The position numbers and the translations under genes were made by a program. DNA of 64,000 nt from Cervus elaphus (taxonomy: Eukaryota; Chordata; Mammalia; Artiodactyla; Cervidae), in contig NC_057828.1 in the NCBI RefSeq assembly GCF_910594005.1, positions 10,490,235 to 10,554,234 of the forward strand, given 5' to 3'. This document shows, in pieces, positions 22,202 to 33,809 of this stretch. The notes beneath the pieces were generated by a model. The model saw only the letters and a program-made list of their open reading frames with translations, was not told the origin of the DNA and searched no databases. Each line of letters begins with the position of its first letter. Position 1 is the stretch's first letter.

Positions 22202-22861
22202 GAAAGACATAAACACAGCAGGATCCTCTATGACCCACCTCCCAGAATATTGGAAATAAAAGCAAAAATAAACAAATGGGACCTAATGAAACTTAAAAGC
22301 TTTTGCACAACAAAGGAAACTGTAAGCAAGGTGAAAAGACAGCCCTCTGATGGGGAGAAAATAATAGCAAACGAAGCAACAGACAAAGGATTAATCTCAA
22401 AAATATACAAGCAACTCCTGAAGCTCAATTCCAGAAAAATAAATGATCCAATCAAAAAATGGGCCAAAGAACTAAACAGACATTTCTCCAAAGAAGACAT
22501 ACAGATGGCTAACAAACACATGAAAAGATGCTCAACATCACTCATTATCAGAGAAATGCAAATCAAAACCACAATGAGGTACCATTACACGCCAGTCAGG
22601 ATGGCTGCTATCCAGAACTCTGCAAGCAATAAATGCTGGAGAGGGTGTGAAGAAAAGGGAACCCTCTTACACTGTTGGTGGGAATGCAAACTAGTACAAC
22701 CACTATGGAGAACAGTGTGGAGATTTCTCAAAAATCTGGAAATAGAACTGCCATATGACCCAGCAATCCACTTCTGGGCATACACACTGAGGAAACCAGA
22801 TCTGAAAGAGACATGCACCCCAATGTTCATCGCACCACTGTTTATAATAGCCAGGACATAG
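22199..22861 (+). pseudogene. L1 ORF2 C-terminal relic
   Basis: 220 codons matching the last part of an L1 ORF2 protein, downstream of the reverse transcriptase core: KWAKELNRHFSKEDIQMANK, then the cysteine-containing motif region CWWECKLVQPLW, then PYDPAIHFW. The frame opens at an internal ATG of a truncated copy and stops about 60 residues before the usual end because of a substitution (the next codons, gaagcaacctagatg, are typical). It has no endonuclease and no reverse transcriptase active site, so it is inert. Confidence 0.85.
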
Positions 22862-23430
22862 AAGCAACCTAGATGCCCATCAGCAGACGAATGGATAAGG
22901 AAGCTGTGGTACATATACACCATGGGATATTACTCAGCCATTTAAAAGAATTCATTTGAATCAGTTCTAATGAGATGGATGAAACTGGAGCCCATTATAC
23001 AGAGTGAAGTAAGCCAGAAAGATAAAGAACATTACAGCATACTAATGCATATATATGGAATTTAGAAAGATGGTAATGATAACCCTATATGCAAAACAGA
23101 AAAAGAGACACAGATGTACAGAACAGACTTTTGGACTTTGTGGGAGAAGGCGAGGGTGGGATGTTGTGAGAGAACAGCATTAATACATGTATATTATAAA
23201 GGGTAAAACAGATCACCAGCCCAGGTTGGATGCATGAGACAAGTGCTCGGGCCTGGTGCACTGGGAAGAACCAGAGGGATCGGGTGGAGAGGGAGGTGGG
23301 AGGGGAGATCGGGATGTGGAATACGTGTAAATCCATGACTGATTCATGTCAATGTATGGCAAAAACCACTACAATATTGTAAAGTAATTAGCCTCCAACT
23401 AATAAAAATAAATGGAAAAAAATTTTTTTT
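22202..23430 (+). mobile_element. young 5'-truncated L1
   Basis: About 1.2 kb of L1 3' end with a 3' UTR ending in an A/T-rich tail. It is flanked by the direct repeat aatgtgtg (22194-22201 and 23431-23438) inside an older L1. It contains a 220-codon ORF2 C-terminal frame, so it is much younger than its host. Confidence 0.9.
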
Positions 23431-24160
23431 AATGTGTGAAAAATTTCAATAGACATTTCTTCAGAGAAGACATAGAAGTGATCAGTATACACATAAGAAA
23501 AGTGCTCAACATCACTAAGCATCAGTGATAAAGAAACCAGGTCAAAAGGAGATGCTGCCTTTCAGGATGATTTTTATAAAAATAAAATAACATACGTTGG
23601 CAAGAAGGTGGAGAAGTGGAACATTTGTACCCTGTTGATAGGAATGGAAAATGGCATAGCCATTATGGGACAGTTTAGAAATCCCTCAAAAAACTATTAA
23701 GAGAATTTTCCTAAGATCCAGCAATCACTCATCTGAGTTTATGTCCAAAGGGAATAAAACTAGAATGTCCAGGAGATATCTACAATCTCATATCCATTGC
23801 AATATGTACAAAAAAACCAAGATAGAAAAATTGCCCCGTGTCCACAGGGAGATAAATCAATAAAGAAAATGTGGTATTTACTTACACTGCAATGTGATTC
23901 AACCTTTAAAAGCGAAGGAAACCCTGTCATTTTCAGCAATATGAATGAAGTGGGACGATATTATAAGAGTGAAATAAGTCAGTTACAGGAAGACAAATCC
24001 TGCACGATTCCATTTACCTGAGGTATCTAAAGGAAAACTCAGAGAAGCAGGTAGTAGAAGGTGGTTCCAAGAGCTGGAAAGAGAGCAGGGAGGGTCTGTT
24101 CGATGGTCATAAAATCTTAGTTGGAAGATGGAAAAGTTCTAGTGACGCACTGAACATCAC
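23431..24160 (+). mobile_element. older L1, right part
   Basis: Continuation of the element at 21995-22201: aatagacatttcttcagaga, gtgctcaacatcactaagca and atccagcaatcactcat occur in the standard L1 order. Strongly diverged. The end is approximate. Confidence 0.75.
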
Positions 24161-24225
24161 TGTATGCAGTAGAGAGGACTGGGCACTTTAAAGCTTAAGA
24201 AGCAAGTCTGGCCTGAACTTCCTCC

Positions 24226-24540
24226 ATCGATCTGTGGAGGCTGCGCCTTTCTCAGGGCGAGCAGCTGCTGCAGGGCACTGGAGTGGGGAGCAGCTGAAGG
24301 AGACACCCCACGTCCAAGGTTAGCGGCAGCGGCTGTGAGGAGACACCCCACGTCCAAGATCAGCAGCGGCGGCGGTGAGGAGACACCCCACGTCCAACGT
24401 CAGCAGTGGCGGCCGTGAGGAGATACTCAGTGTCCAAGGACAACAGCGGCGGCCGTGAGGATACACCCCGATTCCAAGGTCAGGAGCGGCAGCCGTGAGG
24501 AGACACCCCACGTCCAAGGCAAGAAGCAGCAGAGGAATAG
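24226..24540 (-). mobile_element. BovB 5' untranslated region, inverted
   Basis: Its complement carries the 'ttggacgtggggt.tctcctcac' repeats that in a BovB read in the same direction as the ORF (compare 59320-59440). Here they run opposite to the BovB body that begins at 24541. The junction sits next to aggaataggcaaatgtgacc, where the body resumes inside the endonuclease region. Upstream limit approximate. Confidence 0.65.
24301..24540. repeat. 40-bp minisatellite, six units
   Basis: Units start at 24301, 24341, 24381, 24421, 24461 and 24501, an exact 40-bp period. Each has the form agacaccccacgtccaag followed by a CAG/CGG-rich half ending ggc.gtgagg. Units 4 and 5 are the most diverged. 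CpG-rich. It corresponds to the BovB 5' repeat region in reverse orientation. Confidence 0.95.
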
Positions 24541-26885
24541 GCAAATGTGACCATGGAGTACAGAATGAAGCAGGGCAAAGGATAATAGAGTTCTGCCAAG
24601 GGAAAGCACTGGTCATAACAAACGTGATCTTCCAACAACACAAGAGAAGACTCTAGACATGACATCACCAGATGGCCAACACCAAAATCAGATTGATTAT
24701 ATTCTTTGGAGCCAAAGATGGAGAAGCTCTATACACTCAGCAAAAGCAAGACCGGGAGCTGACTGTAGCTCAGATCATGAACTTATTGCCAAATTCAGAC
24801 TTAAACTGAAGAAAGAAGGGATATCCACTAGACAATTAAGGTATGACCTGAATCAATCCCTTACAATTATACAATGGAAGTGAGAAATAGATTTAAGGGA
24901 CTAGATCTGATAGAGTGCCTGATGAACTATGGAAGGAGGTTTGTGACATTCTACAGTAGACAGGGATCAAGATCATCCCCAAGAAAAGAAACGCAAAGAA
25001 ACATAATGGCTGTCTGAGGAGGCCTTACAAATAGCTGTGGAATGAAGACAAGCCAAAAGCAAGGGAGAAAAGGGAAGATATACCCATTTGAATATAGAGT
25101 TCCAAAGAATAGCAAGGAGAGATATGGAAGCCTTCCTCAGGCTTCAGTGCAAAGAAATAGAGGGAAACAACAGAATGGGAAAGACTAGAGATCTCTTCAA
25201 GAAAATCAGAGAAACCAAGGGAATATTTCATGCAAAGATGGGATCAATAAAGGACAGAAAGAGTATGGGCCTAACAGAAGCAGAAGATATTAAGAAGAGG
25301 TGGCAACAGTGCACAGAAGAAATGCACAAAAAAGATCTTCACGACCCAGATAATCACGATGGTGTGATCACTCACACTCACCTAGAGCCAGACATCCTGG
25401 AATGTGAAGTCAAGTGGGCCTTAGGAAGTATCACGACGAACAAAGCTAGAGGAGGTGATAGAATTCCAGTTGAGTTATTTCAAATATTAAAAGGCAATAC
25501 TGTGAACATGCTGCACGCAATATGTCAGCAAATTTGGAAAACTCAGCAGTGGCCACAGAGCTGGCAAAGGTCAGTTTTCATTCCAATCCCAAAGAAAAGC
25601 AATGCCAAAAAAATGCTCAAACTACTGCACAACTGCATTCATCTCACATGCTGGCAAAGTAATGCCCAAATATTTCCAAGCCAGGTTTCAGCAATACGTG
25701 AACCGTGAACTTCTAGATGTTCAACCTGGTTTTAGAAAAGGCAGAGGAACCAGAGATCAAATTGCCAACATCCGCTGGATCCACCAAAAAGCAAGAGAGT
25801 TCCAGAAAAACACCTCTTTCTGCTTTATTGACTATGCCAAACAATAAACTTTGGTAAATTCTGAAAGAGATGGGAAAACCAGACCACCTGACCTGCTTCT
25901 TGTGAAACTCATATGCAGGTCAGGAAGCAACAGTTAGAACTGGACATGGAACAACAGACTGGTTCCAAATAGGAAAAGAAGTACGTCAAGGCTGTATATT
26001 GTCACCCTGCTTATTTAACTTATATGCAGAGTACCTCATGAGAAACGCTGGGCTGGAGGAAGCACAAGCTGGAATCAAGATTGCTGGGAGAAATATCAAT
26101 AACGTCAGATATGCAGATGATACCGCCCTTATGGCAGAAAGTGAAGAAGTAGTAAAGAGCCTCTTGATGAAAAGTGAAAGAGGAGAGTAAAAAAGTTGAT
26201 TTAAAACTTAACATTCAGAAAACTAAGACCATGGCATCTGGTCTCATCACTTCATGGCAAATAGAAGGGGAAACAGTGTAAACAGTGTCAGACATTATTT
26301 TTTTGGGCTCCAAAATCACTGCAGATGGTGACTGCAGCCATGAAATTAAAAGACATTTATTCCTTGGAAGGAAAGTGATGACCAACCTAGATAGCATATT
26401 AAAAAGCAGAGACATTACTTTGCCAATAAGATTCTGTCTCTTCAAGGCTGTGGTTTTTCCAGTAGTCATGAATGGATGTGAGCGTTGGAATGAAAAGAAA
26501 GGTGAGCACTGAAGAATTGATGCTTTTGAACTGTGGTGTTGGAGAAGACTCTTGAGAGTCCCTTGGACTGCAAGGAGATCCAACCAGTCCATCCTAAGGG
26601 AGATCAGATCTGGGTGGTCATTGGACAGACTGATGTTGAAGCTGAAGCTCCAATACTTTGGCCACCTGATGTGAAGAACTGACTCATTGGGAAAGACCTT
26701 GATGCTCAGAAGACTGAGGGCAGGAGGAGAAGGGGATGACAGAGGATGAGATGGTTGGATTGCATCACTGACTCAAGGAAGATGAGTTTGAGTAATCTCC
26801 GGGAGTTGGTGATGGACAGGGAGGCCTGGCGTGCTGTGATCCATGGGGTCGCGAAGAATCTGACACATTTGAGCAACTGAACTGA
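24541..26885 (+). mobile_element. BovB LINE body, 5' part missing
   Basis: Runs from inside the endonuclease domain (gagtacagaatgaagcaggg) to the BovB 3' end (gagcaactgaactgaa). Together with the inverted 5' repeats this copy looks like a 5'-inverted insertion with loss of roughly the first part of the coding region. Several frameshifts and stops split ORF2. Confidence 0.9.
24659..26512 (+). pseudogene. BovB ORF2 relic (endonuclease C-terminus and reverse transcriptase)
   Basis: Frames at 24659-24883, 25088-25708, 25602-25847, 25999-26190 and 26285-26512 together follow the BovB ORF2 order. Visible motifs: endonuclease SSDHELIA, reverse transcriptase fingers region GDRIPVELFQILK, FRKGRGTRDQIANIRW, FIDYAK (the following AFD is lost), and the catalytic box NNVRYADDTALM. 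At least four interruptions separate the pieces. YADD is intact but the protein cannot be made. Confidence 0.85.
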
Positions 26886-27176
26886 AGTCCTTTCTCAGAT
26901 TCCTTCAGAACTGGGTGCTGCTTGTGGGTACCACCAGAGCCTCCCTGCAGAAGGAAGGAGGCTCTCTAGTACTAGGTGCCTTGGGTGAGGGGGGAGGGAT
27001 TCATTCTGAGGCTCTAATAGGGAAAAGTTTGAATGAGGAAAGTGGCAGGGTGATGAATCACGAGCAATGAAAATACTATAAGACCTACTAAGAAGTGAGA
27101 TTTACGATTAAATGAAGGTGTGATTGACCCAATAAGGTGGGTTCTGAAATACAGTTTTGTTTAAAAGAATCCTGAA
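26886..27176. other. no recognised feature
   Basis: About 290 bp between the BovB 3' end and a SINE fragment. Nothing recognised. It is not part of the A/B duplication. Confidence 0.4.
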
Positions 27177-27243
27177 GGGCTTCCCTGGTGGCTCAGTGGT
27201 CATGAATCTACCTGCCAAGGTAGGAGATCCCTGGTCTGGAAAG
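27177..27243 (+). mobile_element. Bov-tA SINE head fragment
   Basis: Only the tRNA-like head (gggcttccctggtggctcag to agatccctgg) is present. It ends at the left edge of duplicon B. Confidence 0.8.
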
Positions 27244-27734
27244 TAACTGCAATAAACGTACCACATATATATTACCTGTGAGTAACATATGATAGCTGAA
27301 ACTGAAGTGATAGGATGCAAGAATTTTCTGTATCATCTGTACAACTTTTATATCAATGAAATCCTGTTCTAAATAAAGTCTAATAACTTAAAGAATCTTG
27401 AAAGATGGCTTCAGGGAGGAACATATCCCAGCTAATGGTAAAACATTAGCCATAGTCCAAACCAAAGCTAGAGACTATCTTTACTCTTAAACATGAATTA
27501 AATGCTGAATTTTAAATTGCATAGCTAAAACAGTACCAACAAATGCAGTAAGTTTCAGTTAGAATGCATGAAACACCAGAAGAACATTGCTTAATATTTC
27601 AGTTGTTTTCTTAAATATGAGGCACTGAACATACTACAATAATTATTCTTGAGTGAACTTAATGAGAAAATTTCCACAGTATAATCAACTGGGTCGGTTA
27701 TAGGGTGCACCCTATTTTGTGGCCAAACAGGAAC

Positions 27735-27849
27735 CGTCTTGACCAAGCTGGTGCTTGATGGTCTTGAATTCTGAGGAACGTCTCTTCTGGTCTTCCAGAC
27801 AAAGCGTCCTGAGAAATGCATTATAAAGGAGAGAGCTGTTGACATCTTG
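27735..27849 (-). CDS. candidate 115-nt exon, copy B
   Basis: Homologue of 11872-11986 with identical length. It is preceded by gtgttcttctgccag and open in the same frame, starting QDVNSSLLYNAF and ending HQLGQD. The donor has decayed (gttcct instead of gttagt). If the gene is real, this copy may no longer be spliced, or it may use another donor. Keeping 115 nt without a stop in two diverged copies is mild support for past coding. Confidence 0.3.
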
Positions 27850-28240
27850 CTGGCAGAAGAACACACAGAAACTGATCATCATTGATCCACAGTTCAATCC
27901 TCTGTTCCCCTTCCTCACCAGATCCTAGCAGGGCCTCCTGAATCCAAGGTGGACTGAGGAAGATCTGCAGTTTGATGTACACTGAAAACACCCACAGACT
28001 GGCTGTGCAGGCAAACATCTCTATTTAACTGAGACCTAGAAGCTCAGCAGAGCATGGTGACCATGCCTGATGGACCGGATTCAGATCCTGTTCAGGAGAA
28101 GCAGGTACTTGGGAAAGACATATGGATCCCTCTTCGCCTCAGTTCCCTGTGCTGAGTTGAAGAAATGTTAATATGGCCTATTTTTAGTATTATGAGGCCA
28201 ATAATGATTAAGTACAGGTAAAATATTAGAAAAATAAAGG

Positions 28241-28479
28241 AGGGACTTCCCGGGCTGTCCAGAGGTTAAGAATCTGCCTTGCAATGCAGGAGATGGGTGT
28301 TTGATTTCTGATCAGGGAAATAAGACCCTGCATGCTTGGAAGCAACTAAGAAAACACGTTGCAACTACTGAGCTCAAATGCTACACTAGGGAGTCAGTGC
28401 ACTACAACTAAAGATCGGCAGGATGCCATGAAGATCCCATGTGCCACAGCTAAGATTCGATGCAGCCAAATACATAGAA
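28241..28479 (+). mobile_element. CHR-type SINE (copy B)
   Basis: Orthologue of 12373-12614, starting agggacttcccgggctgtcc. Confidence 0.75.
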
Positions 28480-30175
28480 AAGCTTCACAAGCACTCTGTA
28501 AGTGTTCAATTTTGATAGACGGTAAGAATAATGTGGACCTTTAGTAGTGGTTGAAAGGAGAGAAGGCATTTTGATGGCTCCAAGTGAGTGGGGATAGGAA
28601 CTTAGTCCAGCTTTTGCACAGTAACAAGGCTTTACAGTTCATAGACAGTATCTGTTATCACCTCCTCTGACACCCAGTCCTGTTGGGAAGGCAGGGAGGA
28701 CAGAGTGGGGACTGTAACCCATGTTACAATGAAGTGTGTTGAAATTTAGAGAGATCCAGTGACTTTCCAAGAGTCACACAATAAAGAATGCCCCCCTCTC
28801 TCTCTCTCAAATTCGCCTGCACCTAGTTTTCTGTGGATGAGAGCTGATGCCCTGGAGAAGATGCCTCAGCCTAAAAAAGAGCTCAAATCCTCCTTCTACC
28901 ACTTGTCTCTATATTTTAATTCCTGATCCAAAATACAAGTTTCTTTTGAGGCAAAGCCTCTCAGAAAGACCACAGGATTCCAACTCTGTCCATCCTCCAC
29001 AGATTCTTCACATGGTCAACCATGTCACAACAGCCTTTTCAATGCCCAGGTCACCTTGCTGAGTGACCAGTGGTCTGATTGTAGGCCAAGTTGGCTCAGA
29101 GCTCAGAACCTTCTAAACCAAAGGCCACATGATGGCTCTACCAAGAATTAGCTTCCCTTCCACTGATTAAGTCTGGATGAGGAGTTCATGTGAATTAGCT
29201 ATGGAGGTCTCTATCTGTGCTGGGCTTTGGTGCCTGAATTAAGCTTCTGATGCTCAAAGTCTCACAGCTGAACTGAGCACTGATTTGAGCAGCCTGGACC
29301 AAGTGCTAGCTAAGAATGGGCAGGAGCTCGAGTCTTTCCTCACTAAAGTTCTTACTCGATCAACTCGTCATCATGTGTTAGACCCTGTAGTGGAAGACAG
29401 CAGAGCCCCATATTCTTTTTGAAAATCATCTCCATACTCACAGCCTGGAGACCACACCCCAAGACCCCCCATGAGGGTCAACAGAAAGACCCTCCTTCCC
29501 TCAGTGACCAAACGTTCATCCTACTAATCCAACAGCACTGCCCCATCTTACCAACCTCCCTGACAACAGCCAAACAGTGTTCCTGCCCACATCCTCCCAT
29601 GGAGATCCCACCAGTAAATCCCAGTTTCTTTCCTGTTTGAAAGTCTCTGGATCTACACTACTAGCACTGTAGACATGGGAAGCTGCATTTAGAAGATTTC
29701 AGCTGTAATTCCCTTTTCCTGTAACGTCCTGTGAGTGTGTTGGGGAGACATCATGGTTCTCCTGGTTCAGTTCTTTCCATCTGTTCTCCAGTAGAGTGTG
29801 TACAAAACTGCCACTGGAGAATTGTATATTTTTCTAAATTTAGGAAGATATTTAAGGCAGCCATCTGACAGAAGAATCAAAATATATAAATTAAGGAATA
29901 AAACAAGATTATAAAATACATTTGCAACTCTGTAGATAAACTAGAGTGATGGAAATGGAAAAAAAAAAAGGAAAAAAAATTCAGTAAAAATTAAGCAGCC
30001 ATTTGAAGGAACAGCCCTCAGAGGATCAGTGGGAACCGACCTCCAGAACAGCAGTTCAGGTTTCCCATTTTCAAACTCTGAAGGTTGAAGGTGAGCCCTT
30101 CTCAGTTGGTATTATAAGTGAACCTCTCAGCTCGCACAGTGGCACTTGGTACGAATGCAGAATGTGCATTAACAC

Positions 30176-30189
30176 GTCACCGTGGTGAC
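30176..30189. promoter_or_regulatory. X-box-like inverted repeat
   Basis: gtcaccgtggtgac: six-base arms around a 2-bp centre, the layout of an RFX-type X-box. The corresponding place in copy A (near 14308-14324) reads gacatttccatggagac, a decayed version. Binding is not shown; a short palindrome of this kind can arise by chance. Confidence 0.2.
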
Positions 30190-31049
30190 GACACATCACA
30201 GAGCATGCAGACTCAGCTGGGCTCTGCACAGGACGAGTCAGACTGCACTGCCCGCTGCCGCTGCGATTCTGCCACAGGTCTGGCTTTTCAGAGTAAACAC
30301 TGCATTTCAAAAGCCCCATCACAGGTTCACAGATCCCTCTCTGATTAAGAAAATAATTTACATGAGAGAAAATGGCCTGTACCCCAGATGTAGATGTTTG
30401 TGAACATCTCAGGGTGAAGAGGGACAAGGCTAACACGTTGAGAATATAGTTATTTCTATTCCTGTGCATGTATCATCTCCCATCATTTCTAGTATTTTAA
30501 GTCACCAGATATTTCCAGATCAAATAATTCAAAATATGTTCCAGTTGAAATAAAAATCAGCATTAATCGAAAATGAATTATAAAATGTCATATTCTCTAA
30601 CCATATGCTTATCAAATTATGTAAGCCCTTCTCTCATTCTTTATATTTATCACTTCCTTTTTTCTGTATGCACCTAAATGTACAGACTTATCTCTCAATC
30701 TCTGCCAATTCATTTAGCAATTTATCTGTTTTTGAGTGTAAATCCTGGCTATTCACTGAACAATTAACAATAAACAAATCACTGTGTTTTCACCTATAGG
30801 TTGGGTCAACATGTAGTTATTGCTTTTCTCAATGAGTAATTTTAGATAACCCAAAACTCTAGGATTAAACGTGTGTTCTGGGTCATAATTTAACACTTAA
30901 TCACACCCCATTTTCATGGTCATGAAAAGTGGCTATAGGATGATAAGGGACCAGCCCCCTAAAACACAGAAGTGAAAACCTTAGGAGAAAGATGAGAAGT
31001 TGCCCCATTAAAACAAAGCAGGTGCCCTTACAAGGTACGGACTGCTGTA

Positions 31050-31263
31050 CTGTGTGTGTGCCTGTGTGTTCCATCGCATCTGATCTTTGTGACCCCATAG
31101 ACTGTAGCCCACCAGATTCTTCTGTCCATGGGATTTTAAAAGCAAGAATACTGGAGTGGGTAGCCATTTCCTTTCCAGGGGCTCTTCCCAACCCAGGGAT
31201 GCAACTCTGTGCCTCCTGAATTGGCAGGAGGATTCTTTACCACTGAGCCATCTGGGAAGCCCA
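31050..31263 (-). mobile_element. Bov-tA-type SINE (copy B, first of pair)
   Basis: Orthologue of 15224-15447. It ends in ccactgagccatctgggaag. Confidence 0.9.
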
Positions 31264-31302
31264 GGTGTAGTACATACCTTATCATTTCTTTAAAAAAAAA
31301 AA

Positions 31303-31510
31303 AGTTTAAAAGTATTAGTCTCTCAGGCATGTCCAGCTCTTTGCATCTCCATGGACTGTAGCCAGCATATCTCTTCTGTCTGTGGGATTCTCCTGGCAAG
31401 AATACTGGAGTGGGTAGCCGTTCCCTTCTCCAGGGGATTTTTCCGACACAGGGATTGAGCCTGTGTCTCCTGCACTGCAGGCAGGTTCTTTACTGTGTGA
31501 GCCAGCCCTT
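31303..31510 (-). mobile_element. Bov-tA-type SINE (copy B, second of pair)
   Basis: Orthologue of 15484-15699. The last few bases of the head are deleted (gccagcccttcattcc). Confidence 0.85.
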
Positions 31511-31820
31511 CATTCCTGACTCAGCTCACCTCCAAGTATCTGAACTAACGGACTAAGCGGGTCCTTGATGAAGTAAGAAAATAACTAAGATGGTGTCATA
31601 TTTTATCCAAGAATTACCCACCTGCGAGATAACTGAAGATGGAAGATAACAGGCAATGCGATATTACTCTAAATGAAGATTTCTGTGCTTCCCAGCTTGA
31701 TGGAAAATGTGTTTGTATATGTATAAATAAGCAAAATGAGGATAAAATTTAAATAAGAATTAGGGAATGTATTTCTTTTTTAATAGGATTTCATAACAAT
31801 GCACTGAATTTGTTACTATA

Positions 31821-32738
31821 TTCAGTTCAGTTCAATTCAGTCCCTCAGTCATGTCTGACTCTTTACAACGCCATGATCTGTGGCACGTCAGGCTTCCCTG
31901 TCTATCACCAACTCCCGGAGCTTGCTCAAACTCGTGTCCATCGAGTTGGACATGCCATCCAACCATCTCATCCTCTGTCGTCCCCTTGTCCTCCTGCCTT
32001 CAACCTTTCCCAGCATCAAGGTCTTTTCAAACGAGTCAGTTCTTCGCATCAGGTAGCCAAAGTATTGGAGTTTCAGCTTCTACATAAGCCCTTGCAATGA
32101 ACATCCAGGACTGATTTCCGTTAGGATGGTATTGGTGAATCTCCTTGCAGTCCAAGGGACTCTCAAGAGTCTTCTCCAACACCACAGTTCAAAAGCATCA
32201 ATTCTTTGGCACTCAGCTTTCTTTATAGTGCAACTCTCACATCCATATATGACTACTGCAAAAACCATAGCTTTGACTAGATGGACCTTTGTTGGTAAAG
32301 TAATGTCTCTGCTTTTTAATATGCTGTCTAGGATGGCCATAGCTTTTCTTACACGGAGCAAACTTTTTTTTTTTTTTTTTTTGTAATTTCATGGCTGCAA
32401 TCACCATCTGCAGTGATTTTGGAGACCCAAAAATAAAGTCCTCATCGTATTCATTGTTTCCCCATGTATTTGCCATGAAGTGATGGGACTGGATGCCATG
32501 ATCTTAGTTTTCTGAATGTTGAGTTTTAAGTCAACTTTTTCACCTTCCTCTTTCACTTTCATCAGGAGGCATGTTAGTCCTTCCTCATGTTCTTCCATAA
32601 GGGTGGTGTTATCTGCATGTTTGAGGTTATTGATATTTCTCCCACCAATCTTGATTCTAGCTTGTGCTTCATGCAGCCTGGCATTTTGCATGTTGTTCTC
32701 TGCATATAAGTTAAATAAGCAGGGTGACAATATACATG
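31821..32738 (-). mobile_element. BovB 3' fragment inserted into copy B
   Basis: A 918-bp reverse BovB truncated within the reverse transcriptase region. Duplicon A has an empty site (aatatgttacaatattg). The flanks gttactata (31812-31820) and gttacaata (32739-32747) are the probable target-site duplication. The catalytic box has decayed to HADN. It contains a T run at 32366-32382. Confidence 0.92.
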
Positions 32739-33809
32739 GTTACAATATTGTTTCCGTTGTTTTCTTGTTTTCAGATTTTTGGCTTTCAGGCATGTGGCAT
32801 CTTAGGTCCCACCAGGGGATGACCCCGCAATCCCCCTTCGCACAACTTTGGAAGGCGAAGTCCTAAGCACTAGACTGCCAGGCAAGTCCCTAGGGAATGC
32901 ATTTCCAAATACATTGGAGGAACATCATTCAAAAGGGAGTAGAGTGCATCAGTCAGACACCCACTTTTGGAAAGAAATCAGGATTAAGCAAATTACTCCC
33001 TTTCCAGCTACCACCTGAGAATCCACGGTTAACAAAGAGTAAATGAGTAAATGTAGGTAAAGCTCTTAGAAAAATGCTTGTCAGAGTGTCAGCACTGTCT
33101 AATCATTCCCTGAATATATCTGGAAAGAGTACAAAAACTTAAAAAAGTTGTTACTTCCAGAGACAGCAACTAGTAGGCTATAGAAGAGGGAAGGAAGGAA
33201 ACACAGATTTTACTATATGTTCTGTTGCAACCTGTGAATTTTCCTCGAGTGTGTTTTTCTCATTACTTTTAATATAAAATGTTTTTATAAACTAACCCCC
33301 AGTGTCATGACATGACACCCTTTTTGTTTTGCTCATGGTCCCAAGGTGAGGAATTCAGACAGGGCACAGTGGGGATGGCTCTTTCTGATCTAGGATGTTG
33401 GGGTCGCAGGAGAGGAGACTCACAGGTTGGGGCTGACACTCACACTAGAAGCTGGATTCCTCTGGAGGTGATGTCACTGCCACATCTGTAGCTGAAGCTG
33501 GTTTGCTGGAGGAGCTTCAGGAAGCCTCCCCACGAGGCCTGGGTTTCGTTCTAGAAGGCAGGACTGCAGAGCTCATTCTGGGTGGTGGAGGGCTGCAACA
33601 GGAGACTGACCTGAGTGGCTCATGGCCTATTCAGGCTTAACTGTGGACATAACACAGTGTTATTTCCAGGACATTCCTCAGTGATAAGTAAGCCCTCATC
33701 ACTCTGTATCACCTCTTCTTAAATGTAAGGGACTAAACCCACATCTAAGTGGGAGAAATATCCACATCTAAATGGGAGAAATATAAAAGAAATTGCACAG
33801 AGGTTAAGA

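Larger units (their letters stand above)
27245..33800. repeat. segmental duplication, copy B
   Basis: Partner of 11380-17000. The left edge aligns with taaacgtaccacatatat versus taaatgtaccacacatac, the right edge with the agtgggagaaatataaaag motif. It is longer than copy A mainly because of the BovB insertion at 31821-32738. Near its right end it also has a short tandem repeat of cacatctaa(g/a)tgggagaaat. Confidence 0.9.

Noticed and set aside
24301..24540. CRISPR-like array of regularly spaced repeats
   Set aside because: Contiguous 40-bp monomers without unique spacers, in a ruminant LINE; a minisatellite.
24157..24643. Overlapping minus-strand frames of the form DVGCLLTAAA
   Set aside because: Translation of the 40-bp BovB-derived minisatellite; not a protein gene.
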